Below, one piece after another: positions 38,527 through 48,619 of a DNA stretch of 64,000 bases (its first letter is position 1; the number at the start of each line of letters is the position of its first letter). The DNA comes from Serinus canaria (lineage: Eukaryota; Chordata; Aves; Passeriformes; Fringillidae). Both the position numbers and the translations under genes were made by a program. A model generated the notes under the pieces. It made no database searches. It was not told the origin of the DNA and worked only from the letters and a program-made list of their open reading frames with translations. Location of the stretch: assembly GCF_022539315.1 (NCBI RefSeq), contig NC_066317.1, positions 48,960,435 through 49,024,434 on the forward strand. Reading direction: 5' to 3'.

Positions 38527-41012
38527 CTGAATATAGAAAGTAAAGTCTTTTAGGTACCATAAACATTGGAGTGTTTATTATAAAATACACAGTGTTTACC
38601 ATATGCTGCTGCTGAAAAACAATACAACCTTGATCTAAGACCTCCTAAAGCAGGGAACCCTGTGGCACATGCCTCATGCTGGCACTGGCATCAGGATAAT
38701 ACTGTAAATACTCTGCTCACTCTGCAGCACCCCACTCAAATACAAAGAACAGCACTACTGTTTTCCAAAATATGGTTCAGTGAGAGTGAAAGGATATTAA
38801 TTTGTCTGGAGAAGTCAAATGTAGTTTGACTTGTAGTTTCCACATGGTTAATTTCTATATTCACTACCAGGTGTGTATGAAAGACCACTGCAGAACAAAA
38901 TAACCAAGCTGCAATAGCCAAGCAGCTCTTGCTCTCCCTTTCATCGCTGCGGCATACACAGGTTCCTACAGCCTGCTGACTGAGAGAGGGGAGGATAACT
39001 CTCTGTACCTAAAACTGTGGTGACATTCATGTGCTCGAGAAGGGGCATAATCTACCTAGAGGCATAATCAGGCCATGCTACCTAGAGCCATTTCATAGAC
39101 ACAGCCACAGCATAGAGTCATTGCTCACACTGTTTCTGTATCACTTGTCCCAAAGTCTTGCTCTTTGGGGAGTGCAACACTTCTCACCACCTCCTAAAAT
39201 TCCAGCTGTGTGATTAAACTCCAGTTTTGAAGCCAAGGTGAGCTTGTATGAGGTAGTTATTGATTTATTTTTGGTGAGGGGGGTAAGTTATGAACCAGTT
39301 TTCTCTTATTTATTCCTTACCTTCCAATGTAATTTTGGAGGTATTTTCCACCACTGTGCAGTCATCAGGCTGAGGATGCTGATAGGCAAAGATAAAGTCA
39401 CAGAGTAAGCTCTGCAGCTGATTAAGGAGTGGCACTGCCAGAGTCCAAAAGGACTGCTGGTCTGTTGGTTACTAACATTTCTTTGTTGGTAACAACAGTA
39501 TACTTGGCACTCAGAAGACAATCCTTGACAGAGAGCCTGCAAAATGTTGAGTTGCATGGCATAGAAAGACGTGTACAGTCCTCTCTGTAGATGCTGCCTT
39601 TTCATTGACTCTCATATTAATTAAACACGGCTCAAAGGTATGCATCAGTCAGGAAGAATGGAGATTGTATGAGAGACTAAAGAAAAAAGGGGGGAAAAAA
39701 GGCAAAAAGCAAAACATAACTGGGATTTAGGAGAAATCTGCCTGAGAAGCATGTATTTAAATTAGTATATTTTATTAAAGTCTAAAGAATTGTATACATC
39801 TACAGCTTTAGTAGCCTGTTTATCTAATGTGAATGCAGATCACTTGTTTAAATAGTTCCAACAGTAGCACTTTGGATCAGTGAACAAGAAACGTAAGTAA
39901 AAAAGTAAGCACTTGCTATCACTTGTATTACTTCAGCTTACACTGTACCTTAATTATCTTCAGAAAACATGAATTCTAAAGCAAGAATCTTTGCATTGTT
40001 TTCTATTAAAAATACAGCAAATATTATAAAATGCTTTATTGTAGGGAAGTATTGCTATTGTTGTAGCAGTACTCACTGTGTGATGGGCAGCATCACCTAA
40101 GGAATTTTTTTGTATTTGTAAATCAAATTCCATCATGAGATATGAGGATCCTCTATTAAAACCTGTAATACCTTTACACACATACTTCATAATTTTGAAT
40201 GAGCATTAGCTCTGAGTATGCCCAGCACTTTTTAAAGGATCACACAGACGTGCACATGGATTTCTGCAGTACTGGGTCATTTTTGGGTACCACTCGGTCC
40301 CTGCAGTTGCCTGCTGAACCTTCCTTCCAGGAGCACGGCACGTAACAGCAAATCACCGCGTCTGTCAGAACACACGAGCCGCGCTGCACCCGGGGTCAGC
40401 GCCATTCAACCTCTCATCCGTGAGACTGTCCTGATCCAAATCAACTCGGACAGCTCCGCCCAAAGGGAATTACTCTACGGGGAGTTTGTGAGGGAGATGC
40501 TAAGGCCATCCCGGACCGGTGGCGGGGTAGTGCCCCGCCCGCACCGACCAGCCGCGCTGAGGGGGCGGCGGTGGCGGCACCTGCCGAGCCTGGCTGAGGA
40601 GTTTCACCTCCCCTAGAAAGCAAAGCCCAGCTGCCGCCGGGCGCCTTCGGGCACGAATCGCCGTCCCCGAGCGGGAAGGAGGAATAACTTTTTTGGCGAC
40701 GGCACCTTGTTCCCCTCTCGCTCGACGCCCGCTGTCGCTCCTTCTCCGCGGGCCGCTGCGGGCACGGCGAGCGCAGGCGAACCTCCCCTGGCGCCCGCCG
40801 CCGGCAGCTCCCCCTGCCCCGCTGCCCTTTGCCCCCTGCCCCAGGCGGGGCAGGAGCAGCCGGGGAGCCGCTCCCGCAAGCCCGCAGCGGCCACAACTTC
40901 CCGCTTCTCCTTTTCTTTTTTTCCCTTTTCGAAATTCCCCTCTGGGACAGAGCTGTGTGGTGCAGCCAGTGTCAAAAGCGGCAGAAAAAGCAGAAATCGC
41001 CGTGCTCCTTAC
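38527..41012 (-). other. 5' UTR intron of FAM114A1 (inferred)
   Basis: If the first exon ends at 41013, this is a GT-AG intron with its acceptor at 38527-38528. The distal part is AT-rich; the promoter-side part lies in the CpG island. I see no microRNA-574-like hairpin here. Confidence 0.5.
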
Positions 41013-41422
41013 CGCTCAGCAGTGCCCCGACCGGCGCGCCCCCGGCTCCTTCCCTTCCCCGCCCCGCCACGTCGGCAGCAGCGGGGGGAGGAGGTAGAGC
41101 GGGCCCGGCAGCTCGGGCCGGCCCCAGGGAGGAGGGAGGGCTGGCTTTTGTCACTCGCTCGCCTTCCGGCTGTGTGAGGCGGCGGATTGTTGCAAAGGGG
41201 CAGCGCCACGCCGCTGCCGAGCCGTCCAGGGCTCCAGGCTTCTCTAACCCAGCGCGGGGAGCCGCCATGCCCGCCCCTCACGGCCCTCGGCGCGGGGGAC
41301 GCAGCGGGGCCCGGCGGGACCCCGCTGGAGGCGCCGGCCCGGAGCTTCGGGCGCGGCTGCAGCAGCGCTTCCCTCAGGGCCGGCGGCACCTCCGCGTCCG
41401 CGCTGAGGCAGAAAAGGGGTGA
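40310..41422. promoter_or_regulatory. CpG island, FAM114A1 promoter region
   Basis: G+C and CpG density rise sharply against the AT-rich surroundings. GC boxes (for example CCCCGCCCC near 41058), a GCCACGTCGG element near 41066 and a TTCCGG ETS-like core near 41164 are visible. Its place upstream of FAM114A1 on the minus strand makes it that gene's promoter; divergent transcription towards the TLR genes is possible but not shown. Long open frames on both strands here are a by-product of the base composition. Confidence 0.85.
41013..41190 (-). other. probable non-coding first exon of FAM114A1
   Basis: A strong minus-strand donor, GAGCG|GTAAGG, lies at 41013/41012 inside the CpG island. It would splice to the acceptor at 38527, just before the start codon. 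The 5' end given is a guess; no TATA box was seen, as usual for a CpG promoter. Confidence 0.5.
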
Positions 41423-41423
41423 A

Positions 41424-41640
41424 TTTCATAGAATCATAGGATATGCTGAGTTGAAAGGGTCCTATCGGGATCAGAGAGTTCAACTCCTGGCCTTGTGCAG
41501 GACACCCCAAGAATCACACCACGTGCCAGAGAGCGTTGTCTCCAAACACTTCTTGGACTCAGATAAGCTTGGTGATGTGGCTACTTCGCTGGGAAGCCAG
41601 TTCAGTGCTCAACCATCGTCTGAGAAAAAGGACAAATTTA
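41424..41640 (-). mobile_element. CR1 LINE fragment, minus strand
   Basis: The sequence starts TTTCATAGAATCATAGGAT, the reverse complement of a CR1 3' tail. It continues with CTGAGTTGAAAGGGTCC, GTTCAACTCCTGGCC, CAGGACACCCCAAGAATC and GAGAGCGTTGTCTCCAAAC. All are landmarks of a CR1 subfamily common in birds. It begins within a few bases of the CpG island edge. Confidence 0.88.
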
Positions 41641-44600
41641 TCTAGTAGCTGAGCTGGCATAATTTTTTTTTTTTTTTTTTGGAAAGTCTAATCCTTCCTT
41701 AAAGTGAGCACTTACTGACCCGTGGGGTTGCGGAATTGAACGGAGATGTAGCTTATGTAGCTTTTCGGATAGTGCTTGGCACCTCCGTTATCGCTGTGTT
41801 TACAGGAAATGCCCTGACAGAAGCCGGCGGTGCGTGCGCACATTTCCAGTCAGTTGATGAATCACTTGGTTGAGCAAAGGGGTTTCAGGCTGTTCCCAAC
41901 AGCCTGTGGTTCTTGTTTCTGTGTAATTCCTCATACCTGTTCCTCTTTTTGCCACCTCATTTTAAGGCGAAGCATGCCCTTTACAATGGTGAAAGGCAAT
42001 ATAGCATCATTTCTATCACTAGTCTGCAAACGAGAGAAGTTGCTTTTGACCCAGGCAGTAAACCAGCACGATGTGAGCCACTGAGGAGAGCTACTCCAAG
42101 GGGTTACAAAAGCTCTCAGAAGTGTGTTTTACAAATACCGATCATGCTATGTGACTTTACCAGGCGTAAGTCTCTGAAGCTTCTCATTAAGGTAGTTGGT
42201 AGCAGACCAAATGTTTGTAGCCCTATGTAATAAGTTTCTTTTGAAGGTCTTTCAGTGAGAATTTAAGTGTCAAGGAATGCTGGGTAATTTATTAATGTTA
42301 GATATATTTATTGAAAATTAAATCTAGAGCTGTCCTAGGGATTTCCCTCTGCTTCTCAGTGGAGCTTGTGGAAGAGTAAGAGCAGTATGACATTCATGGA
42401 CTGTATTAATCTACCTCCAGTGATTGCACTGGTAAATCTAAGTGGTAAATCTGAAGGGTTAGGGGGATGCAATTAATAGTAGTATGCTTATTTTGCTGTT
42501 TAACGTGTTGTTCATCTGTCTTTATAGTACACAGGCATACAAACAATGCCAGTGGCAGCTCATCCTGTCCCTGAATTTAAGAGATTCTCTGGAATAAGAG
42601 TCTGTACCTTACAGGAGATAATAAACAGTACCAATTGTATGTCTGGTTCTGCATTCAGCAGAGCAATAGGCAGTTCAGGCAGTTCAGCTGTGACATTACA
42701 AAACAGGCATGAATATTTGGTAGAAGCAAGGTGTTAGCATGACCTTAGGATTTTATCTCGTCCTAAGGATGGATAGCAAAGTCTTTCCATCTAAGAGCAG
42801 GCAATGGAGAGGCTTTTATGTAACATCATTATAAGGTGGTGTTTGGAAATCTGCTGTGAATAGTCTTGTCTAAATTGACAGAAATGGAGAATGAATCATA
42901 AAATCATAGAGTACTACTGTAAGAATCATCAGCATTATAGCAGTGCATTTCCCATATTCTGTTGCTTACTACCTGTCCTATCTTTCAATTTCATTTTTGG
43001 ATGACCTCTTTTCACTTGAGGCTGAGAAATTAAATATCATCTATAGAATAAGCCTCAAAGGGAAAAAGTAATTTTTTAGATTATTGCCTCTGCTTTCTGA
43101 ACCATTGAAATATTAAATAATGAATGTGTTATGATGTGCTAACTCAGAAAGGTAGGTTGTAGTGTGGCAGTTCTGTATTTAGATTCAGCTAAATATAATG
43201 GTGGAATTTCTGACCAACATTATACAGAAATAAAGAGCGATTGGTTTATGTCTTTGCCAGGACAATAACCCTGTGTTTAGGCATTCAATACCAAAGTCAC
43301 TGTTCTGGTTTAGTTTTTTAAAAAAACCAAACCAAACCAAACTCCACTCAATGTTTGCATGTTCAGTGTTTAACCCAATGACAACGCTGCTGAAGCAGGA
43401 GAGGGATTATTATTCTGTTGCCATTAAGTGGAAATCAAACTAAGACATGGTACTTTTATAAACCAGCCTTGATAAGAGTCTGACAACTAAATTGGTGTAG
43501 CAAAATGGACAAAAAATTACAGTAATGCATAGAGACTTAGATCATTATTAAGTTTAGATAGAAAGGTGTTTGAATTACTTATTCAAAAGAAGTACTCATT
43601 TTCTATTAATTTAATGAAGGTAGAAAATTGGTAAAAAGATTAATTTTTCTCCAGTTAAATATATTGCAAAGCATAAAAACACAAAGTTCAATAATAATGG
43701 AATAGTGGGGATAGTACAGTAATGTTGTATGTAAAAAATACATCTGGAGAAAAGCAAATGCCATTTCACAAGCTGTCAGTAGATGGCACAAACATGTATA
43801 TAAAAATTTGGGTGTTCCTAAGTATTGTTAGTCAGTAGGATAGAGTTACAGGAAGGGGTTTTTTTTACTGTTTTCCTGAGAACATTTTCTGCTTTTTCGG
43901 ACAGCAGGGATTTCTGGTGAGAAAAGTTTTAATTTTGTTGACTTTGTGCTGTTGCTAGTTAGCTGTAGTTGTTTTATATTCTGTATCTTATTTGAAAATG
44001 AGCCCTGTTTTCCGTAGCAAGTTTACAGTGTTCTTTCAAGTGTATGGGTAAGCAACGATGGTGAAGTTGCTTGTGTTCAGAATATTTATCCAAAAAAAAC
44101 CTGTCCCGGTAGCAGTCTCTTTTTATTAGCACTACACCCATAGTTAAGGGGGGCAGAGTTATGGCAGTAGTTTTTCTAGTTTTCTACAGTTCAGGAACTG
44201 GGTCTAACCTGATCATGTGTTTCATCCTTGTGAAAGGCATGTTTGTAACATTCGTTTTTTGCATGCCTTAATACTGAACTGTCAAGGCTAAATGTATTCT
44301 ATATATTTCTTATATGAAAGTTTAGTCAGTTTATACCAGTTTTTAAAACTTCATGTTTTATCTCCCCCCTGCTCTTTAAACAACAGGACACTTTCTTGCT
44401 ATGCTCTTGGCTTGCCTACCCTCCTGGATTGCTTTTCTTGATTAAGCTTGATAAAAAATACCATGTTTGAAGACATGAGAATACTTCTGAATTAAAAGTG
44501 ATATGACTATAAAGAATAATTTCTACAGTATTAGCCTCCAAATCACAGATTAAATATTATAAAAGTTTTTACTTGTGTTGCTTCATATGATATTCTAAAC

Positions 44601-46420
44601 AAACTTTGAAGGTACTCATAAATAATTTGACTGAATGCTAGGATATATGAAAGAGAAAGAAAATAAAATACATGTAGAAGAATCCTATCCTTTTTTATTC
44701 TTGTCCACGGATATTGCTGAAATTTTATCAAAGAAGGAAAAATAATTTAAAGGCAGATTTTTTCAGATTTCTCTTGAAGCTACATATTTTGGTTAATTAT
44801 AAACACATTAGTAGAGTTGCCCAAACAATCAGAAGAACAGGACTGAATATGGCCAAATGCCTTTTGAGGGCTGTGATACATATAATTTTTCCAAATGAGA
44901 ATTTGGAAAAAGGCTGGAAAAATTTTGCTATATTACCCCACTATTTCTAGATGATTTCCAAGCTTAGTTTCATGCATTCTTTACAAAAGAACTCAGTGGA
45001 CTTTTTTTTTTTTTTTCTTTTCTTTTTTTTTTTAAATCAAGTAGAATTTTGCCCCAGTAATTCTGAGGAAGCTTATGGAATGGTTAATGGTCCAGTGAAT
45101 GTAGTCCTTGAAGTTGTAAATCAGTCTGTCAGGTGATAGCTACTGTCTCATTGTAGAGTCATTAGAAATATAAACTCACAATTTAACCCCTCCAGTATCA
45201 AGGGAAAGTTGAAGGCCAGTGCAGTCATTAAAAAGTACCATGGGAAACCTCAGATAACGTTATGATTTAAAATTAAAGGAAGGGAAAGGGAAAGAAGAGG
45301 AAATAAAAAGATATTAGAAATCTGGAAAACATATTTAAATAAGATTTACACATGTAAAATTATTAACCAAGTTCTTACCAGTTCCTCTTTTAGAGGGGCA
45401 GTCTAATGGATTTATGCAATAACTCAAAGGAGATTTAAGACAGTATTCTCAATGGCTGACTTAAACAAAGGGAGGCTGGCTATCCTAAATTCCTACATTC
45501 AGAAAGAAAAAGTGACCTCTAATAGGGAAAACCAAAGCAAAGACACAGTTATGATTTTTTCCGTTTAAAGTCTGTTTAATTAAACCTCTCTTTCACAACA
45601 GAGATGTTTGAGGTCAGTGTTCTTAGATCAGGGCTGGGGTTTGTGTACAGAGGTTCTACATCTATTTTTGTCTATATTTTTGTGTAACCTGCAAATATTC
45701 CCAGTGTATGTCTGGTGTTCTCTTTGTATACTTGTCAGACCAAATGTGAGCACCCCACTTTCAGAGTCTAAATTCAGGAAATGCTTAAGCTGAGACAAGA
45801 AGTGAACCCTTCTGTGGGCTTTCCCAAGGCATAAATATAGATCATTCTACCCTCACCCTTGTTTCCCAAGTTAAAAGAAGCACTGATGATCCAGTTTCAG
45901 CTATCTAAAGACATTCAGCTTTTGTTTCAGGCTCTTGAACATCCATCCTCTGTTTAAGTCCAACTGTTACTGTCAAAAGTCCATTTTAAAATAATGTCTC
46001 TGAGCCCAGTTCACATCACTTAAGAGAGAATCTGAGGAGGGGATGATGTGTTGAAACCAATTATTGTACTATCTAATCGAAGTGTGTTACACAATTTAGG
46101 AAGCCTTCATAATGCACTGTATCACAGCAGTAATTCTTTAAGTAAGCAGCAAATTTTGGACACCTATGAAATCAGATATGTTTTGTAAAAAACTGACTCA
46201 TTACTTGTCAAATACACTGTATTTGCCAAATAAAAATTTTAGTGGTCTGTTAATAAAGAATGTCTCTCCTGAACGATCGTAGAAAATCATTGCATTTTGA
46301 ATCAAATGGAGAAATGAGAAATTGGAACCTTAAAAAAAAAAATCTCTCTTTCTGATGGTTCCTGCACAGCTACTTAATAATACAATCTGGTTTTTGCTTG
46401 TGTTTCTTTAATTTCCACAG
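41641..46420. other. intergenic, FAM114A1 to TLR1B
   Basis: This is AT-rich DNA with a T-run at 41663-41680, a T/C tract at 45002-45033 and a possible 20-base CR1 tail remnant near 42893. No coding exon was recognised. It should contain the promoter and 5' UTR exon(s) of TLR1B, because a 3' splice site precedes the TLR1B coding exon. Confidence 0.5.
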
Positions 46421-46483
46421 GATTGGAACAAAGATGGACAATTAAGAAAAGTATTGAGCACCTGCAAGGAAAGAGAAAACAGT
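46405..46483 (+). other. 3' splice site and 5' UTR of TLR1B coding exon
   Basis: A pyrimidine-rich tract ending TTTAATTTCCACAG (to 46420) is followed by about 63 nt of untranslated exon before the ATG at 46484. TLR1-family genes usually have a 5' UTR intron and a single coding exon. Confidence 0.65.
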
Positions 46484-48445
46484 ATGACACTAAATACGAG
46501 CTTTCTCAGAAACGTTTTTCTGTACAAGTGTCTGTTTGCATTAACTTTTTGGAACCATGTCAGCCTGTCTGTAGAAGATGAACTCTTTACATCTGTTTCT
46601 AACAATTTTCAAGAGGATGTTTCTAAGCAAAAAATCATGAGCCTGCCACTCCTGTATACAAAGAGTTATCAGTCCAAAGCTAATGTTGATTGGGTTGTGA
46701 TACAAAATACTACAGAAAGCCTGTCATTGTCAGAAATCACAGATCACAATGTAAAAAAATTGATAGCTTTATTATCTAATTTCAGACAAGGATCCAGGTT
46801 AACAAATCTGACACTGACAAATATGTCAGTGGGTTGGAATAATCTTATGGAAATTTTTCAGACTGTATGGCACACATCTGTTGAATACTTCAATACTAAC
46901 AACGTAACACAGCTGTCAGACGTTGAAAGTTATGACTTTGACTACTCGGGTACTTCTATGAAAGCATTGACAATGAAGAAAATTGCAATCACGGACATGT
47001 ACTTCACACAGGATGACCTATACAAAATATTTGCAAACATGAATATTACAGACATGACAATAGCTGATTCAGAGATGATTCATATGCTTTGTCCTTCAGA
47101 TAAGAGTTCCTTTAGATACCTAAATTTTCAAAAGAATGATTTAACAGATTTTCTTTTTCAAAAATGTGACAACCTGCTTCAGCTGGAGACATTAATCTTG
47201 CAGAAGAATAAATTTGAGAGCCTTCGCAAAGTAAGCTTCATGACCAGCGGTATGAAATCACTGAAATACCTGGACATGAGCAACAACCTGCTGCGCCACG
47301 ATGGAGCTGACGTGCCATGCCAGTGGGCCGAGTCTCTGGCAGAGCTGGACCTGTCCTCCAATCAGTTGGTGGACGCAGTGTTTGAGTGCTTGCCAGTCAA
47401 CGTGAAAAAACTCAGCCTACAAAACAATCAGATCAGCAATGTCCCCAGCGGGGTGGCGGAGCTGAAATCCTTGGAGGAGCTGAACCTGGCATCGAACAGG
47501 CTGGCCGACCTGCCAGGGTGCAGTGGCTTTACGTCCCTGCAGTTCCTGAACATCGAGATGAACTTGATCTTCACCCCATCTGCTGACTTCTTCCAGAGCT
47601 GCCCAAGGGTCAGGGAGCTGCAGGCCGGGCACAACCCGTTCAAGTGTTCCTGTGAGCTGCAAGCCTTCATCCGCCTGGAGAGGCGCTCAGGGGGGAAGCT
47701 CTTTGGCTGGCCGGCAGCGTACGTGTGCGAGTACCCCGAAGGCTTGCGAGGGACGGAGCTCAAGGACTTCCACCTGAGCCTGCTGGCTTGCAACACGACG
47801 CTGCTGCTAGTGACAGCTCTGCTGCTGACGCTGCTGCTGGTGGCTGCGGTGGCCTTTCTGTGTATCTACCTGGATGTGCCGTGGTACGTGCGGATGACGT
47901 GGCAGTGGACGCAGACGAAGCGCAGAGCTTGGCACAACCCAGCCGGAGATCAGGGGGCCATGCTGCAATTCCACGCCTTCATTTCCTACAGCGAGCGCGA
48001 TTCGCTGTGGGTGAAGAACGAGCTGATCCCAAACCTGGAGAGGGGGGAGGGCTGCGTGCAACTGTGCCAGCACGAGAGAAACTTTATCCCTGGCAAGAGC
48101 ATTGTGGAGAACATCATTAACTGCATTGAGAAGAGCTACAAGTCAATCTTTGTGTTGTCTCCCAACTTTGTGCAGAGTGAGTGGTGTCACTATGAGCTGT
48201 ACTTTGCCCATCACAAGTTATTCAGTGAGAATTCCAACAGCTTAATCCTCATTCTGCTGGAGCCAATCCCTCCGTACCTTATCCCTGCCAGGTATCACAA
48301 GCTGAAAGCTCTCATGGCAAAGCGCACCTACATGGAGTGGCCGAAGGAGAGAAGCAAGCACGCCCTATTCTGGGCTAACCTCAGGGCAGCCATTAACATT
48401 AACCTGCCAAAAGCTGATGAAAATTTGTATGAGGAAACAGATTAA
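46484..48445 (+). CDS. TLR1B: TLR1B, Toll-like receptor 1 family, short ectodomain (653 aa)
   Basis: This is a cell-surface receptor of the TLR1/6/10 group, expected to pair with TLR2 to sense bacterial lipopeptides. The chosen start is the ATG at 46484; the frame stays open upstream to a TTG at 46454, which is not a credible start here. Residues 7-29 form a signal peptide (SFLRNVFLYKCLFALTFWN). A divergent ectodomain follows; it lacks about 150 N-terminal residues, or roughly the first six leucine-rich repeats, relative to TLR1A. From residue 239 the protein equals TLR1A: repeats with LKYLDMSNN and LAELDLSSNQL, a cysteine cap (about 384-436), a membrane helix (about 438-461) and a TIR domain (about 496-638). 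The TIR has FHAFISY (496-502), the BB-loop NFIPGKSIVENI and box 3 ALFWANLR. The chicken short TLR1-like protein is also about 658 aa, so the short form is not a truncation artefact. The tail after the shared block is distinct and acidic (ADENLYEETD). Confidence 0.93.
   Translation: MTLNTSFLRNVFLYKCLFALTFWNHVSLSVEDELFTSVSNNFQEDVSKQKIMSLPLLYTKSYQSKANVDWVVIQNTTESLSLSEITDHNVKKLIALLSNFRQGSRLTNLTLTNMSVGWNNLMEIFQTVWHTSVEYFNTNNVTQLSDVESYDFDYSGTSMKALTMKKIAITDMYFTQDDLYKIFANMNITDMTIADSEMIHMLCPSDKSSFRYLNFQKNDLTDFLFQKCDNLLQLETLILQKNKFESLRKVSFMTSGMKSLKYLDMSNNLLRHDGADVPCQWAESLAELDLSSNQLVDAVFECLPVNVKKLSLQNNQISNVPSGVAELKSLEELNLASNRLADLPGCSGFTSLQFLNIEMNLIFTPSADFFQSCPRVRELQAGHNPFKCSCELQAFIRLERRSGGKLFGWPAAYVCEYPEGLRGTELKDFHLSLLACNTTLLLVTALLLTLLLVAAVAFLCIYLDVPWYVRMTWQWTQTKRRAWHNPAGDQGAMLQFHAFISYSERDSLWVKNELIPNLERGEGCVQLCQHERNFIPGKSIVENIINCIEKSYKSIFVLSPNFVQSEWCHYELYFAHHKLFSENSNSLILILLEPIPPYLIPARYHKLKALMAKRTYMEWPKERSKHALFWANLRAAININLPKADENLYEETD
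47198..48410 (+). repeat. 1213-bp block shared with TLR1A (copy 1)
   Basis: This block matches 56917-58129 base for base except at 47716, 47863, 48256 and 48352. All four are transitions at third codon positions. Both edges are abrupt. It encodes 404 identical residues. Confidence 0.98.
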
Positions 48446-48487
48446 GAATCTTTCTACTGGAGTTTGATCTGTTTTTCTTATTGAAAT

Positions 48488-48616
48488 AATAAATATGATT
48501 ACCATTCATTACAAATGTGTTTAACTTTTTGTTACACAATCTTGTTTCCAACTTGTCTATATGGATTTTGAAATACGACTTGAAATATTGTAGTGAGTTT
48601 TTCTCAGCAGAATAAA
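48488..48616 (+). other. TLR1B candidate polyadenylation signals
   Basis: AATAAA occurs at 48488-48493, only about 45 nt after the stop, and again at 48611-48616. Either could end the transcript; the second gives a more usual 3' UTR. Confidence 0.45.
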
Positions 48617-48619
48617 ATC

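Noticed and set aside
40441..41645. Several 100-200 codon frames on both strands of the CpG island
   Set aside because: They overlap on opposite strands, are rich in Ala, Gly, Pro and Arg, and some run into the CR1 copy. G+C richness removes stop codons; no domain is visible.
42893..42915. CR1 3' tail remnant (AATCATAAAATCATAGAG)
   Set aside because: Only about 20 bases match and the following sequence does not continue as CR1.
46454..46483. TLR1B start ten codons upstream
   Set aside because: The upstream codon is TTG, not ATG. The ATG at 46484 directly precedes a signal peptide aligning with that of TLR1A.
47386..48120. Open frames in other frames of the TLR genes (for example at 47428-47796 and 57444-57839)
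   Set aside because: They are shadows of the GC-rich TLR coding sequence and appear in both copies only because the block is duplicated.
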